This document shows, piece by piece, positions 45,348 to 56,982 of a DNA stretch of 64,000 bases. The DNA is taken from NCBI GenBank assembly GCA_037367355.1, contig CM074696.1:62001-126000 (forward strand), read 5' to 3'. This stretch comes from Neoscytalidium dimidiatum. Its lineage: Eukaryota > Ascomycota > Dothideomycetes > Botryosphaeriales > Botryosphaeriaceae. A model generated the notes under the pieces. The model had not been told where the DNA came from and made no database searches. It saw nothing but the letters and a program-made list of their open reading frames with translations. Position numbers and translations under genes: made by a program. Each line of letters starts with the position of its first letter. The stretch's first letter is position 1.

Positions 45348-45927
45348 GATGGTTGTTGCACCGTGTGGACGATACACTCGTACCAAGGGGAGGCCGCTCG
45401 ATGGGTTTGACCGCGACTTAAATGCCGTCGAGCATCCTCTATCTCTGTATCTCCCGGAAGGTTTGATAATGCGGGGCAAGCGGCATCAATGCGCGCTGTT
45501 TCCGCAGTCGATATCTACCTGGCTCAGCCTCCATGTCCCAGATGTGCGAGGACGTGACGAAGAAATGTGATCCGGGGCGCACGCTTTACCCGGATGGGAA
45601 AGCCTACGCCAACTGACCAATGATGCACTTTTGCGCCGGGCGCCTCGATATCCCTCGCGTCCCCCCTTCGGCACTGCGAATGTGGAGTAGTCGACGACAC
45701 TCTATCTCAACGCCTCCCTCACTCCAGAACACGGGCGCAAAAGCAGATGATTGGGTCTCGATCTATTGTATTCCGGCCTCGGTCTGGCGGAATCCGGCCG
45801 CATTTGTCGGATTTCACGCTCGGCTCCACACCAAAGATGGGGGAGGGGCATATAAGCCGCATGAACGCCCGTCACGGAGTCGCCGCTCCCCGTATAGCAG
45901 CCCCAACGTCCAAAGGCAGTATCAACA
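45348..45927. promoter_or_regulatory. Divergent promoter region of MFS transporter and amidase
   Basis: A TATA-like box (GGGCATATAAGCC) lies about 75 bases before the amidase start. A CGG/CCG-rich tract around 45775-45800 (CGGCCTCGG and GGAATCCGGCC) could bind a Zn2Cys6 regulator such as the one at 48.1-49.8 kb; this is inference. Confidence 0.45.
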
Positions 45928-47903
45928 ATGACCAAACCCGAAAGCGAGATCGTCGACCAGCCCTGGCAGCTCCGAGCAGCGAGCAAACGCGAGCAATCCT
46001 TGGCGAAAATTCCAGCAGATTGGCGCCTGTCCGAGGAGTGCAAGAAATCCATAGGCGCGAGCGCATCAGCTGCCACGAACCTCATTGAGCTTGGCGCTAT
46101 TGCCAAAAGCGGCATCCTCTCTGCCCAAGAGCTGGCTATCACCGAAACGGCGTCTGCATCTGAGCTGTTGAGCAAGCTTCGTAGCGGAGATGTGTCAGCA
46201 GAAGAGACGACCGTCGCCTTCTCCAAGAGAGCAGCAGTGGCAGGACAACTGGTAGGATTTCCCTGGCTCCGCTATGCTCCGATGCAGACCCGATTTGATA
46301 TCCGCGTAGACGTCATGCTTGACGGAGACTTTCTTCGACCAAGCACTCGAACGGGCAAGATTCCTCGACGACTACCTAAAACGGGAGAAGAAGCCCATTG
46401 GTCCCTTCCACGGCTTGCCCATCAGCATCAAAGATAGCTTCAACGTGAAAGGCGTAGATACCACCATTGGCTTTGTGTCTTTCCTGGATCATCCACCGGC
46501 AACAAAGAATTCTGCGCTCGTCGACTTGCTCCTGGATCTCGGCGCTGTACTGTATTGCAAGACGAATATCCCGCAAACGATGATGGTGAGTTTGCAGGCC
46601 GGTTTTTTGAGCATGGAAACACATATGCAGGACTTTGAATCCCAATCCTGTGGTGCTGGAAAACGAATAGAAGTGGGGTTTGGTCATGATATTGCCAGTG
46701 TGCTGACATCGGGGCAGACCGCTGATTCCGACAATAACATTTTCGGAAGAACCTTGAATCCCCACAACACGAGCTTAACCGCCGGCGGCTCTAGCGGAGG
46801 CGAAGGTGCGCTCGTGGCATTGCGGGGATCTCTGCTTGGCGTCGGCACGGACATCGCCGGTTCAATTCGCATCCCCTCGTTGTGCTGTGGCACATACGGC
46901 TTCAAGCCGACAGCAGGCCGGATCCCCTTTGGCGGCCAGGTATCTCCAGCTCTCCACGGCATTCCTGGCATCGTACCGTGCGCAGGGCCGCTAGCTACAT
47001 CCTTCTCCGACCTGGAGCTTTTCTTCAGGACCGTTCTCGATGCCGATCCTTCCCAGTATGACAGCAGTGCCTTTGGCGTTCCGTGGATATCCTCTCCTGG
47101 ACAAACGCTCGAAGACCTTCGCCAGCGTCCGCTCAGAGTCGGCATTCTACCCGAAGACTCAGCATATCCTCTCCACCCCCCTGTCAAGCGCGCTTTGGCC
47201 GAGGCAAGGGCCGCTCTTGAGAAAGCCGGACATGAGATAGTCGAGTTGCCGCCAGACGACGAAAGGAGTACGAAGAAGGCGAACGATCTGGGACACCAGC
47301 TGTTTTCGATAGACCCGCTTGATACCTCCATGAAGTATATTCAAGCATCCGGGGAGCCTCCAATCAATTCGCTCAAGCTCTCCACGCCGCCTGGTGAAAA
47401 GCACATCTATACTATTGATGAGCTGGCAGGCTTGAATGTTCAGAGAGGAAAGTTTTCTGACGCTTGGCGTCAAGTATGGTTGGAGAAAAAGTTGGACATA
47501 GCGTTGGCTCCAGGTGCCCCGCACACAGCCGTGCCGCACGACACCTATGGGCTTCCTCCGTATACATTATTGTGGAATGTTCTCGATGTAGGTCATTCTT
47601 CACCTTGCGTCAAGGCTAAGGTTCTGACAACAGCCGAAACAGTATCCTGCTTGCATCATCCCCTATGGCAAGGCCTCCAAAGAGCTTGATCCGGAACCGA
47701 GAACCTTTGAACCTCATAAAGTGCCAAGCTGTAAGTAGTAGAGTTTGCCAGCGGATGTCTGACACTGGCTAATATCCACAGACATTCCGGAGGTTGTTCA
47801 CGGGGCGCCTCGTGCTATTCAAGTAGTTGCTCCCAAGTTCCGTGATGAGAAGCTGTTAGCAGCGGCGCGGATCGTTGACGAAGTGCTAAACGGAAAGAAA
47901 TAG
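45928..47903 (+). CDS. Amidase-signature enzyme (general amidase / acetamidase-like)
   Basis: Five exons (45928-46251, 46310-46585, 46718-47587, 47643-47730, 47782-47903) join in frame to 559 residues, the usual length. The Ser-cisSer-Lys triad is visible: Lys in GLPISIKDSFNVKG, cis-Ser in GGSSGGEGAL, and the nucleophile Ser in GVGTDIAGSIRIP. CCGTYGFKPTAGRIP and ACIIPYG complete the signature. The enzyme hydrolyses amides to acid and ammonia in the cytosol. The N-terminus (about 60 residues before EELAI-type helix) is usual for fungal members. Neighbours on both sides, a divergent MFS carrier and a converging Zn2Cys6 regulator, suggest a small nitrogen-scavenging or detoxifying module. Confidence 0.93.
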
Positions 47904-48098
47904 CCCTTGACCTGAGACACTATAGTTGAAGGCAGTGAGGTGTCTCCACTTCGGCCTTCTCCCCAAAGCCAAATCGGCGAGCAGACGAACTTAAGAATCT
48001 CGAAAGTGATCCTGTTATTGTTTTCCAAGGCTTTTACGCCAAATATCCATGGTCTGAAGTGCATCCGGTGGATATGGCTCTAAAGCCTTCTGTAGTTG

Positions 48099-49814
48099 TC
48101 AGCTAAATCTGGACCAATCAAGCCCGTGTCTCTGAAAGAGCATGTCCAAGCCATCCACTGGGTCCTCCTCCTCCTCCTCCGCCGGTCGTTCGACACCTGA
48201 GCTAGAGGCATTCCTGCTATCTCGATATTTCGCGTTCGCATTGATTCCAGCATGAACTATACGGACAACCTTCCTAACATATCCACTAAAACGCACCCTC
48301 CAGAGATTAAGAAAGATGTTCTTCAGTGTGTTGACGTGATCCTCTCTAACCGCAGCACAGCCGAAGATCATCAGAGGCCAGCAATGGCTTTCAGTGAAAG
48401 GGTAGGCCGGATTCGGGCCGGGTTTCATCTCGTCGTGGATTTCCTGAAACGGAGCAGTTCGAAACATGCTATGCGCTTCTTCGACGCGCTTTTGGATCTC
48501 AGGGTTAATCGCTTTCGTAGTGATGGGTCCCATTATTTTGAACAAGAATATCTCGAGAGCCAAGATATATAGACGAGGGACGCAATCTATTTCCAGTTCC
48601 AGAGTGGGTTCGTGGGAATCACTGTCGGCCAACACCCTCGATCTTAGTGAATCCAGACGGAGCTTATCCTCTTGGATTTCGTCCAAATAGTTCTGCGCTT
48701 TTCTCATCAAAGCGGCATTGAGCGGCACTGCCCGGCTTAGTCGGCTGACCTCCAGGATCAAGGTAAAGAGGCGCGGAATTGAGCCGAGGAGTGGCGATTC
48801 GGTCCAGTCTACAGCGCCGGGTGCTGGGCGCATAGATAGGTAGAATTGCAGCTGGGCCCACTCCTGCTCGTTCGGTAGCTTTTCAATGAACATGGCTCTG
48901 GTCGAAAGATGGTACATTGCTGATTCGGCGTGCATTCTCAAGAAGACTGTTTGGCTGCTTGTCATGTTTGAGTCGGTCATATTGGCCATTCGGGATCTCA
49001 GAATGCGAGACGAAGTGTTGAAATGGACCATGGATTCACTGAACTTGTCCGAGCGCAGTTCTTCGTACAGGCCTAGAAAAGTAATGGCAACCAGTAGTGA
49101 GTCGTCGGTGGCAGATAAGGAGCTCATGTTCCTACGCAGCTCTCTGACAGCCTTGGCGTAATAAGGCACGGCGGGGTCGCCATTCTTTGATTGCAGCCAG
49201 GAGAGATGATGCGAAGATAGCGACAAAAAGGCGTTCATAACCCAGGGGCAGCTGTAGGCTATGGAACACAGGGTTGTCTGATCTCGATAGACGGGATCGA
49301 TATGCTTACGCGTCAATGAAGGCATGACATGCGAGTGGAAGAAACTGAAAAGCGTTTCATCGTAAGCGGACGAGAAGGGAGATAAGCCAGAGATAAGTTT
49401 CGGAGGAGAAGGAGAACGGAGGGTAACAACAGATCGTGTGTCCGCTGCATGTGAGCGGGCAGCACCGTGTTTCGCAGAAGATGAGGCTTCGGCGATGCAG
49501 GGGCCATCTTGACACCGTCGTAGACCATCAGAAGCGTTCGGCGGCGTTGATGGCTGGGGTGACGGTTGAGGTGGAGGAGTCTCCGGGTTACAGCTCGGTC
49601 GGCGATCGCGGACGGGGAGCAGGGGATCTTCCCAGCGGCAGTCGAGCCCCAGACGGTCGCAGGTTTGACAGCATGGCCTGCGCTCATCACACTTCTTTCG
49701 CCTCTTCCTGCACGTGAGACAGCCCGTCTTGGTGCGCAGGCGCGGCGGAGGACGGCGACGCGGTGTGGGTTGTTGAAGGTTGGGCGCCGCGGCGGAGCTC
49801 TGGTCGGCGCTCAT
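48099..49814 (-). CDS. Zn2Cys6 transcription factor (Fungal_trans_2 type)
   Basis: Single exon of 571 residues. The zinc cluster near residues 30-60 reads GCLTCRKRRKKCDE then CCQTCDRLGLDC, fitting C-x2-C-x6-C-x5/6-C-x2-C-x6-C, and is preceded by an Arg/Pro-rich stretch. A long Pro/Ser linker follows. The regulatory domain shows FFHSHVMPSLTRKH, CPWVMNAFLSLSSHHL, YYAKAVRELRRNM, LVAITFLGLYEELRSD, and TSSQTVFLRMHAESAMYHL. The C-terminus has a glutamate run from a TCC repeat. It converges on the amidase with under 200 bases between stops, so it is a good candidate regulator of the amidase/MFS pair. The frame is intact. Confidence 0.92.
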   Translation of the reverse strand: MSADQSSAAAPNLQQPTPRRRPPPRLRTKTGCLTCRKRRKKCDERRPCCQTCDRLGLDCRWEDPLLPVRDRRPSCNPETPPPQPSPQPSTPPNASDGLRRCQDGPCIAEASSSAKHGAARSHAADTRSVVTLRSPSPPKLISGLSPFSSAYDETLFSFFHSHVMPSLTRKHIDPVYRDQTTLCSIAYSCPWVMNAFLSLSSHHLSWLQSKNGDPAVPYYAKAVRELRRNMSSLSATDDSLLVAITFLGLYEELRSDKFSESMVHFNTSSRILRSRMANMTDSNMTSSQTVFLRMHAESAMYHLSTRAMFIEKLPNEQEWAQLQFYLSMRPAPGAVDWTESPLLGSIPRLFTLILEVSRLSRAVPLNAALMRKAQNYLDEIQEDKLRLDSLRSRVLADSDSHEPTLELEIDCVPRLYILALEIFLFKIMGPITTKAINPEIQKRVEEAHSMFRTAPFQEIHDEMKPGPNPAYPFTESHCWPLMIFGCAAVREDHVNTLKNIFLNLWRVRFSGYVRKVVRIVHAGINANAKYRDSRNASSSGVERPAEEEEEDPVDGLDMLFQRHGLDWSRFS

Positions 49815-51315
49815 CAGGCTGAGAATGGCGTGCGGACCAGGAGAGAGTTCGGCCGCAAGTCGGGTGGCATGGAGAGCGAGCGGGCCGCGAGAGTCGCGCG
49901 ACAGGCTACGGGAGGCGGCAAGGGAGAAGGACAGGGCGTGGTGTTGGGGCGTTGAGGCTCCGAGGCCATTCCGTCCGTGTCCCGTCGCGCGCTATGCCAC
50001 GCTACCCATCCCAGCGGAAGCGGAGCGCGCCCGTGTACTGAACATGCAGCCGTCAGCTTCCAGTATCCAGCTCATATACCCAAGCGTTCGTGCTGTCGCC
50101 TCTTTGCTCAAGTATACCGCTCCTGCCTCGGTAGGCTGTCCGCATCCGCCATAAGTCCGTTCTACGAGGGCAAACTACCCAGTCGCCATCCTCACGATCC
50201 CCGGGTACACGCTTCTACTCTCATCTTCCGTACGTCTCCTGGTAAGAAGCACCGCGCTGCCTCGAGTAATCCCAAGAATGGTCGTTAAGTGCTGGCCAGC
50301 CTGCAATCCTCGTCAGCCTATGCAGCTTCAAAGCTCCGGTTACGTGCCAACAGTCACACTAGCGACCTCTCCAGAGCGTCGTTTTTACCATTCTTCTGAC
50401 AGATAGCGCGGAATTGCCGGCAAGCTGCCTCTCCGGGGGATCAAATATCTTCTCGGATCAGCCGGGATCCGCCCAGTTTCCGCATCTAGTTCGCTCGGGA
50501 AGCGCATGGCGATTCACAATGCCACGCAAGCAGCCATGGCATTCTCCCTCGACGATCGCTCCCTGCAAGCTGTGCATCCCGCCTTTCCGCGCATGGTGTT
50601 TGCAGTTTCCCGGAGAGTACTCCGCCCGCCGGACTGCCACCCATTGGGCGAGGTCAAGGCGAGACCTGACAGATTTGACGGTGGCGGTCAGCGTGCGGAA
50701 GAAGCACTGACTCGGCAAAAAATGGACGACAAGGCAGTGCGCTGGCCGGATGGGCTTCAGGAACGTCGATGGCACAGCTAAATGTACGATTCTGACACCG
50801 GCCAGCCCACGCGGCGCAGGTCCGCGCCGACTCCGGCCAAACCTACCAGGTTTTATTCGTGGCCGCTGCTGCTCTCTCCCTGTCCGCCTTCGCCAGGCAA
50901 ACATTCCCGAAGCGCGCCCTGGCCACAGCCTCTTCCCCTAGCGCTGCGGGCCACGATTTCCTCGTCGGGTCGCCTCGTCCCCCGCGGCCTCTCATCAACG
51001 CCAACCCCACTCCCCATGGCCCAAGGGCCGTCTCTTCGCCGCCAGTGGAAAGTCGGAGACGCGCATGGAATTCGTCCTGAATCCCCCCCATGTGCCTCCT
51101 GCTGCGCCTATATCAATTGCCGCCCATTCTGCCAACCGGTCTCTCCTAGTCCCCAGGCCTCAAGACCTCCTCCGCCCCTCTTTGCACTACCTGACGGCAA
51201 ACTGCCCTTCTCAACGGACCAGCTCGCCTGTTGATCACCGTCCCCGTCCTGCCCGAAGAAGCACCTAGTTTACCTGCCCCATTGGGATAGCCTTCTTCCG
51301 CCTCCCGCCGCAACC
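49815..51315. promoter_or_regulatory. Divergent intergenic region of regulator and Gfo/Idh/MocA gene
   Basis: 1.5 kb, GC rich, with several long but domain-free open frames on both strands caused by base composition. Both promoters must lie here; CT-rich leader sequence precedes the dehydrogenase start. Confidence 0.45.
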
Positions 51316-52425
51316 ATGACCGTGACCACCAAGAGAGTCGAGCCTCGCAGGCTTGCCGTTGGCGTAGTTGGCATTGGCCGCATCGGCCGCCAGCACGCGC
51401 TGAATGCCCTGCACAACGTGCGCCGCACGAAGCTGCTGTGCGCCTGCTCGCCCGCCCCGCAGGACCTCGAGTGGGCCGACGAGCACCTCGTCCCCTACGG
51501 CGTCAACGTCTACCGCACCTTCGAGGAGATGATCGCCGAGCCCGGCCTCGAGGCCGTCATCATCGCGTCGACGACCAAGTTCCACCACGACCAGGTCAAG
51601 GAGTGCATCAAGCGCGGCCTGCACGTGCTCTGCGAGAAGCCGCTGTCCATGAGCGTAGCCGAGTCGCAGGACGTCGTCGAGTTCGCCTCGCGACCCGAAT
51701 ACTCGCACCTCAAGGTCATGACGGCCTTCTCGCGGCGCTTCGACGACTCGTACATGAACGCCGTCAAGGCCATCAAGTCGGGCAGGATCGGCACGCCCGT
51801 GGTCGTGCGCAGCGAGACGCGCGACAAGTTCGACGACAGCGAGTTCTACGACCGCTACATCATGACCAATCCGGGCATCTTCATCGACACGGCCGTGCAC
51901 GACATCGACCTGACCTTCGCCTTCCTGGGCAACGGCCTGCGGCCCAAGTCCTGCCACGCCATCGGCACCATCGCCAAGCACCACAAGCTGTCGCAGATCG
52001 CCGACGTCGACAACGCCACCGGCTGCGTCGAGTGGTACCCGCCGGCCGCCGGCGCCGTCGCCCCCATCTCCTACTACTTCTTCAGCCGCATCATGCACCA
52101 CGGCTTCGACAACCCCACCGAGATCATCGGCACCGAGGGCGCCCTGAAGATCAACCTGCACCCGCACCGCGACCTGATCGTGACCGGCGACAAGAACGGC
52201 ATCGGCAACGACGTCATGCCCGACTTCTACGAACGCTACGAGAAGGCTTTCGTCACCGAGCTGCGCGTCTTTGCCGACGCCGTGCTCGACAACCACGAGC
52301 TGCCCTACCCGCTGGACGTGGCCGTCAAGGGCATGGACATCGCTTCGGCCCTGCAAGAGAGCTTGAGGACGGGGAAGAAGATCGAATGGGACGAGCAAGG
52401 CAACAGAATACCTGCATCCAAGTAA
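51316..52425 (+). CDS. Gfo/Idh/MocA-family dehydrogenase (inositol 2-dehydrogenase-like)
   Basis: Single exon of 369 residues. The N-terminal Rossmann fold shows VGVVGIGRIGRQHALNAL (GxGxxG), IIASTTKFHHDQVKECI and the catalytic-lysine motif VLCEKPLS. The C-terminal half contains NPGIFIDTAVHDIDL with the conserved HD pair, VEWYPP and GTEGALKINL. Members oxidise inositol or other sugar alcohols, or related sugars, with NAD(P). The length and absence of a signal peptide fit a cytosolic enzyme. Codon third positions are strongly C/G biased, which suggests good expression. The precise substrate cannot be read from the sequence. Confidence 0.92.
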   Translation: MTVTTKRVEPRRLAVGVVGIGRIGRQHALNALHNVRRTKLLCACSPAPQDLEWADEHLVPYGVNVYRTFEEMIAEPGLEAVIIASTTKFHHDQVKECIKRGLHVLCEKPLSMSVAESQDVVEFASRPEYSHLKVMTAFSRRFDDSYMNAVKAIKSGRIGTPVVVRSETRDKFDDSEFYDRYIMTNPGIFIDTAVHDIDLTFAFLGNGLRPKSCHAIGTIAKHHKLSQIADVDNATGCVEWYPPAAGAVAPISYYFFSRIMHHGFDNPTEIIGTEGALKINLHPHRDLIVTGDKNGIGNDVMPDFYERYEKAFVTELRVFADAVLDNHELPYPLDVAVKGMDIASALQESLRTGKKIEWDEQGNRIPASK

Positions 52426-52907
52426 GTCGAGGGTCGCCATTTCGTACTGACCTTCGTTAGCTGTTGCAAATCTTTACGAGTGAAACGTTTAATGAAAGTA
52501 AAAAAAAAAAAAAGGAAAAAAATGTTAAAGAATGGAGAGATGATCCTTACTGTTGTTCTTGCCATTTGTGCTTGCTATGTCTTGTGCCATGTGTTCTGCT
52601 ACTGTAGATACAGTACTTCAAGCTTACGGTAAGCTAGTTCCTCAACGGACCAAACACCCGTTAAGTCACGCATCTAGAGTCTAGATATAGACGAAGATGA
52701 TGGTCAAGTGGCATAGATGAGTAGAAAATTGTATCCATTTCGCCGGGTACACCCGTATTGACCTGTGATTCAAGAGAGGTAACCCGGAATGACCTGTGAT
52801 TCAGAAGGGTATCCCCAAAGTGACCTTTGACTGAGTGACTCCTTGCCACCAACGCCCGCAATGCTATTCTATAGATGTGAGAATCATTCCCGGTCTTGGC
52901 TTCCATC
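52426..52907. other. Convergent intergenic stretch with a 31-bp tandem repeat and poly-A run
   Basis: An A run (about 52500-52513) follows the dehydrogenase stop. The 31-bp array listed separately fills the part next to the Rtf2 stop codon. Confidence 0.6.
52728..52836. repeat. 31-bp tandem repeat, about three and a half copies
   Basis: TGACCTGTGATTCA starts at 52759 and 52790, and TGACCTTTGACTGA at 52821, each exactly 31 bases apart. The second half of the unit (GGTAACCC / GGTATCCC) also appears before the first copy as GGTACACCC. Confidence 0.8.
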
Positions 52908-53991
52908 TCAGCGCTTGGCCTGAGCCGGAATGTCGAAACCACGAGTCATGAAATCCCCGTTGTTCTTGCCGTTCTGCTTCTTCGGGTCCCTGGACGTGAA
53001 CAGGCTGTTGATGTTCTCGTTGTTCGCAAGCTTGCGGCGCTTGTTGCGCTCCTCCTGCTCCGCGAGGACCTTGGCCGTCAGCGACGCCGTAGCGGTGTTC
53101 TTGATGCCGTCTGCCGCGCGTGCCTTTTTCTCCTTGTCCTCTGCCCTGTCTTCTCCATCGCTGTTCTTCTTCCTCTTCTTGCCCCCTTCCTCACCACCAT
53201 TCTCTTCTACTTCACCATTCTTCTTCTTTTTCTTACCGCCGGCCTTCTTCAAAGAGTGAGTCAAACCCTTCTCCTTCAGCGTCTTGATGCGCAGCTGAAG
53301 CCTCGCGATGTCCTCCTCGTTGGTGGGCACGATGGGGATGACGTCGTTCGGAGCATAGGCCTCGTTGCACTGTCCGCGCGTCAGCAAATCCTCCGCACAA
53401 CACCGAAACAGCAAAGCCACAGCAACTCACCTGCAAGCACTGCCCATCAGCACCGGCCTCCTTGATGACCTCGCCCTTGAAGGCATGTCCGCACGGCACG
53501 AGGTACACCGCCTTCTTGCCCGGGCCCAGCTCCTCCCTGGTGACGGGGCACACCCAGACCTCCTTCCTCGCGTCGCCCTGCTTGGCCTGCTCGACCTCGA
53601 ACTTCACCTCGACGACATCCTTCAAGCTCTTGACCGCACCGCCCAGCACGCGCTCCTCGTTGTCCTTCCTCTTCTGCACCGCGGCAGCGTCGTCCGGGTC
53701 GGCGAGCGGGAGCAGGTGCTCGATGAGGGCGTCCTTGTTGAAGAGGCGGCCGAGGGCGTCGGAGACGATGGGGCGGGCGAGCGGCTTGTTGGAGAGCGGG
53801 TCGGTGGACCAGCGGTGCTGCTCCTGCTCCTGGGCGGCTTGCTTGAGCTCCGTGGTGGTCGGGTTGCGGGCCGCTTCCTTCACAAGCTCGCGGCGCGTCG
53901 GAATACTAGAGCTTAAGGTTAATCGTGGGGGAGCAGGAGTAATGGAGGGGAGAGGGGGAAAACTCGCGTACCTGCCACCGTCATTTCCCAT
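52908..53991 (-). CDS. rtf2: Replication termination factor 2 (Rtf2) homologue
   Basis: Three exons (53991-53972, 53905-53431, 53369-52908) give 318 residues. The start MGNDGG, split by an intron and followed by SIPTRRELVKEAAR, is the hallmark of Rtf2. The C2HC2-like modified RING is seen as WSTDPLSNKPLARPIV and RLFNKDALIEHLL, then VCPVTREELGPGKKAVYLVPCGHAF. A joining CNEAYAPNDVIPIVP follows. The tail is Lys/Glu rich with several basic clusters (GGKKKKKN, GGKKRKKN) suited to nuclear import. Rtf2 acts at stalled replication forks, and in plants and yeast also in splicing. It is a conserved housekeeping gene and gives an anchor for synteny. Confidence 0.93.
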
Positions 53992-54800
53992 GATTGCGGT
54001 GTTGCTTGGGCGTGTCGACTGTGCGGCTGCGTTGGCGGTGAGTTGGAGATGCGACTCGCGCGGCGAAGATCTGGGGCGGGCTACGAGCGGCCGGTGGAAG
54101 CTCGGCGAATTGCGTCATGTGTGTGCGCGTTTGGAGAGACGCGTTGCGACGCGCATGCGTGCCTTCACTTCCTCCTCATAGTTCCACCTACCTCTCTTCA
54201 TCAAGCTCGGCCGGCCTCGCTTCCAGCCTGAGTGTTACGAGGATGCTAGGCGCAAGGCGATCGAAGACGACTACTGGCCTCGTTTTTAAGCCGTTGCTGA
54301 TAGACTCCCCTCCCTTGCACCAACATGATCTTGCATGGCAATTGAGTACAATGAAATTCACATTCAGAAGGCCATCTACATAGGATTCCATCCATTTCTT
54401 GCGGTTCACCACAGCGGGTTGCCACGTTCTTAGCTCTGTTCCAGGAATAGTCGAGGTCCATTCAAGAAATGTAGGCCTGATCGATTAGACTTCCACCAGT
54501 TGATCTCAAAATTCCGTTTATTGGTTAATCTGTTACTTTACCCAACACACATCACCAGGCCTCCTTCAGGATCTGGTTCGCGATCGAGTGATCAGATTGT
54601 GAGCATACTGCATTGTTTTGTTGGGCCAATCACGCTTCTGCCCGTCGCACCTTGTACATGCATGCTGCGCCCAGGAGTTGGTCGCCTACGGCAACGGGCA
54701 TACTTTAGCGAGGGCTGACCAGGCATTTATACCTCACGTTCGCCGCGTTCCCCTCAGCCCTACTTTCGAGAACGACACATATTCCTTCACCTGAGCTGAA
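53992..54800. promoter_or_regulatory. Divergent intergenic region between Rtf2 and TAP-type peptidase
   Basis: Holds both promoters; no gene, repeat or RNA recognised. Confidence 0.45.
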
Positions 54801-56982
54801 ATGCAAAAAGCATCCACGCCATCGAATCCTCGCTATCGGGCCCTCCAGAACAATCCCTTGAAGCCCATAGGCACATTTCTTCTTGCAGCCTTCATCGCAT
54901 TTTTCCTCGTTTTCTCCCATCGCCGCCCATGGACGCTGATTGGCCAAGAACATGGCCTGAATCCACTTGACACTCCCTGGTCTGACGTAAGTGCCGTGCA
55001 GAGTCCTATGAGCAGGGTTTCTGATATATGAAAGATCGAGCCATTGGAGACACTGTCGTATTCGCGCTGCTATGATGGACTAGAGTGCGCCAGAATCAAA
55101 TTGCCCATGGACTGGAACAATACGGATAGTAAGGACCAATTTGTTGCGATCGCGCTGTTGAAAATTCCAGCGAAAGTCCCAGTGACCGATCCTCGGTACG
55201 GAGGTCCTGTCTTTATCAACCCGGGTAAGAACTCTGGCCGGAACGGCAGCGTTTCAAGGTTTGCTAACGCTCTGAAGGCGGCCCGGGTGGATCGGGAATC
55301 GGGAAGATCCTCAAAGACGGCGAAAAGATGCGAAAGATAGTCGATCACGGAAGTGATCCCGAAGACCAGTCAGTTTCAACAAATCTGGACGCGCGGTATT
55401 TCGACATCGTTGGATTCGATCCGCGTGGGGTCAACCATTCCACACCGAAACTGGTCTGTTTTCCAGATCAGTCAGCTCGAGAGGCATGGATGCTCCAAAA
55501 CTCTGCGGAAGGAATCATAGGCAGCTCAAGCGTGTCATTCGACCAAAAATGGGCCCGTTGGGGGTCGTTAGCAGGCTCTTGCATGCATAGAGTTGCTGCG
55601 GATAACGCCAGCAGCATTGCGTTTTTCATGAACACAACACCGGTCGTTGCCGATATGCTCGAGATCCTAGAACGACATGGTGAATGGAGACAGAAGCAAG
55701 CTGAGGCATGGATTGCAAGCCCTGAAGGCCATTCGGCTACGGCAAACATCCCCGACCCCGACCCTCGCAGCCGCAAGTCCATCGTAGAGCGAACAAAGTG
55801 GAAAAGAGGCGAGGACAAGATGTCTTACTGGGGAATCTCGTATGGAAGCGTGATCGGTGCGACATTCGCAGCCATGTTCCCCGATCGTGTTTCACGTTTT
55901 GTCCTAGACGGTGTAGAAGGCGCTCAAGAGCATTATGACGGTCATTGGACTTCGAGTATCAAACTTGCGGATGAGGCTGTTGAACAGTTTTTCAAACTGT
56001 GTTTCGATGCGGGTCGAAATAACTGCCCTATCTACTTGGACGCCGGACCGGAGGCTATGCAATCTCAATTCGACAGCCTGCTTGACCGTATTAAGGAAAC
56101 CCCATTAGCTGTCCCAGCATCTTCCTGGAGAGGGCCGGACGTCATCACATACTCAAACGTGAAGACAGTCTTGAAAGATGCGTTATATTCTCCAATCCAG
56201 GATTTTCCGATCGTGGCTCGACTGTTGGCGGACCTCAACAAAGGAAATGGGACCGCTTTTGCTGATCTGAAGAAAGGAGCAATAAAGTTAATGCCACAGC
56301 CTCCGCTATGTAGAAATGAAGGGCCATATGCGCCCGCATGCGTTCCTCCAAACGAATGGTTGGATGAAACAGAAGCCAGCATCATGTGCACAGATGGAGA
56401 AAGCACTGAGAATGAAACGAAGGAGGCTGTCAAAGCGTATGTCATGCAAACGACAGAACAGAGCCGCTATGTGGGAGATATTTGGGCTGAATATCATCTG
56501 AGATGTATGGGCTGGTCTGTCCGTCCGAAGTGGAGATACAGCGGTAAGTGGAAGGGCTTTTGTTCCCGTGTCAGTATAGTTTCTTGCTCAAACTTAACGC
56601 TAGGCCCGATTCAGGCGAATACGTCTTATCCCCTTCTCATAATCGCAAACACGCTTGATCCAATAACACCAGGACAGAAGTATCTCCATACCCCTCCAAT
56701 TTCGTTCGCGAATAATAGAGTAATGAGTTTCTTTAGCGCCTACAGGCTTTCTCAGGATTACAAAGGGTCTGTAGTACTTGAACAGAACTGCGTAGGGGTA
56801 TGTGTATCATTGCACTGCTGATTATCTCATGGTTCCGGGCTAATCAGAAGTAGCATGGGTCTCTAAGCGCTCCCTCGGTCTGCACAGCCAATGCTGTCCG
56901 TCGATACTTCCAAAATGGAAATCTGCCCCCGCCGCACTCCCGATGCGAAGTCGATCAATTGCCTTTTCACCGCGGTGTATGA
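54801..56982 (+). CDS. Membrane-anchored alpha/beta hydrolase, TAP-like (tripeptidyl aminopeptidase family, S33)
   Basis: Six exons (54801-54986, 55035-55224, 55278-56543, 56604-56679, 56737-56797, 56854-56982) join in frame to 635 residues. A single hydrophobic segment near residues 27-40 (FLLAAFIAFFLVF) suggests a type II membrane anchor. The fold shows INPGGPGGSG (oxyanion hole), FDIVGFDPRGVNHS and WGISYGSVIGATFA with the nucleophile Ser. In the TAP-like C-terminal domain, NTLDPITPG gives the Asp and GHGSLSAPSVCT the His, the latter rebuilt across the last intron. The family removes short peptides from N-termini or hydrolyses related amides or esters outside the cell. The three 3' introns are short and were placed by restoring these motifs. 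Confidence 0.88.

Noticed and set aside
51265..52440. 391-codon minus-strand open frame opposite the Gfo/Idh/MocA gene
   Set aside because: Val/Asp/Gly-rich antisense shadow of a GC-biased gene with no domain.
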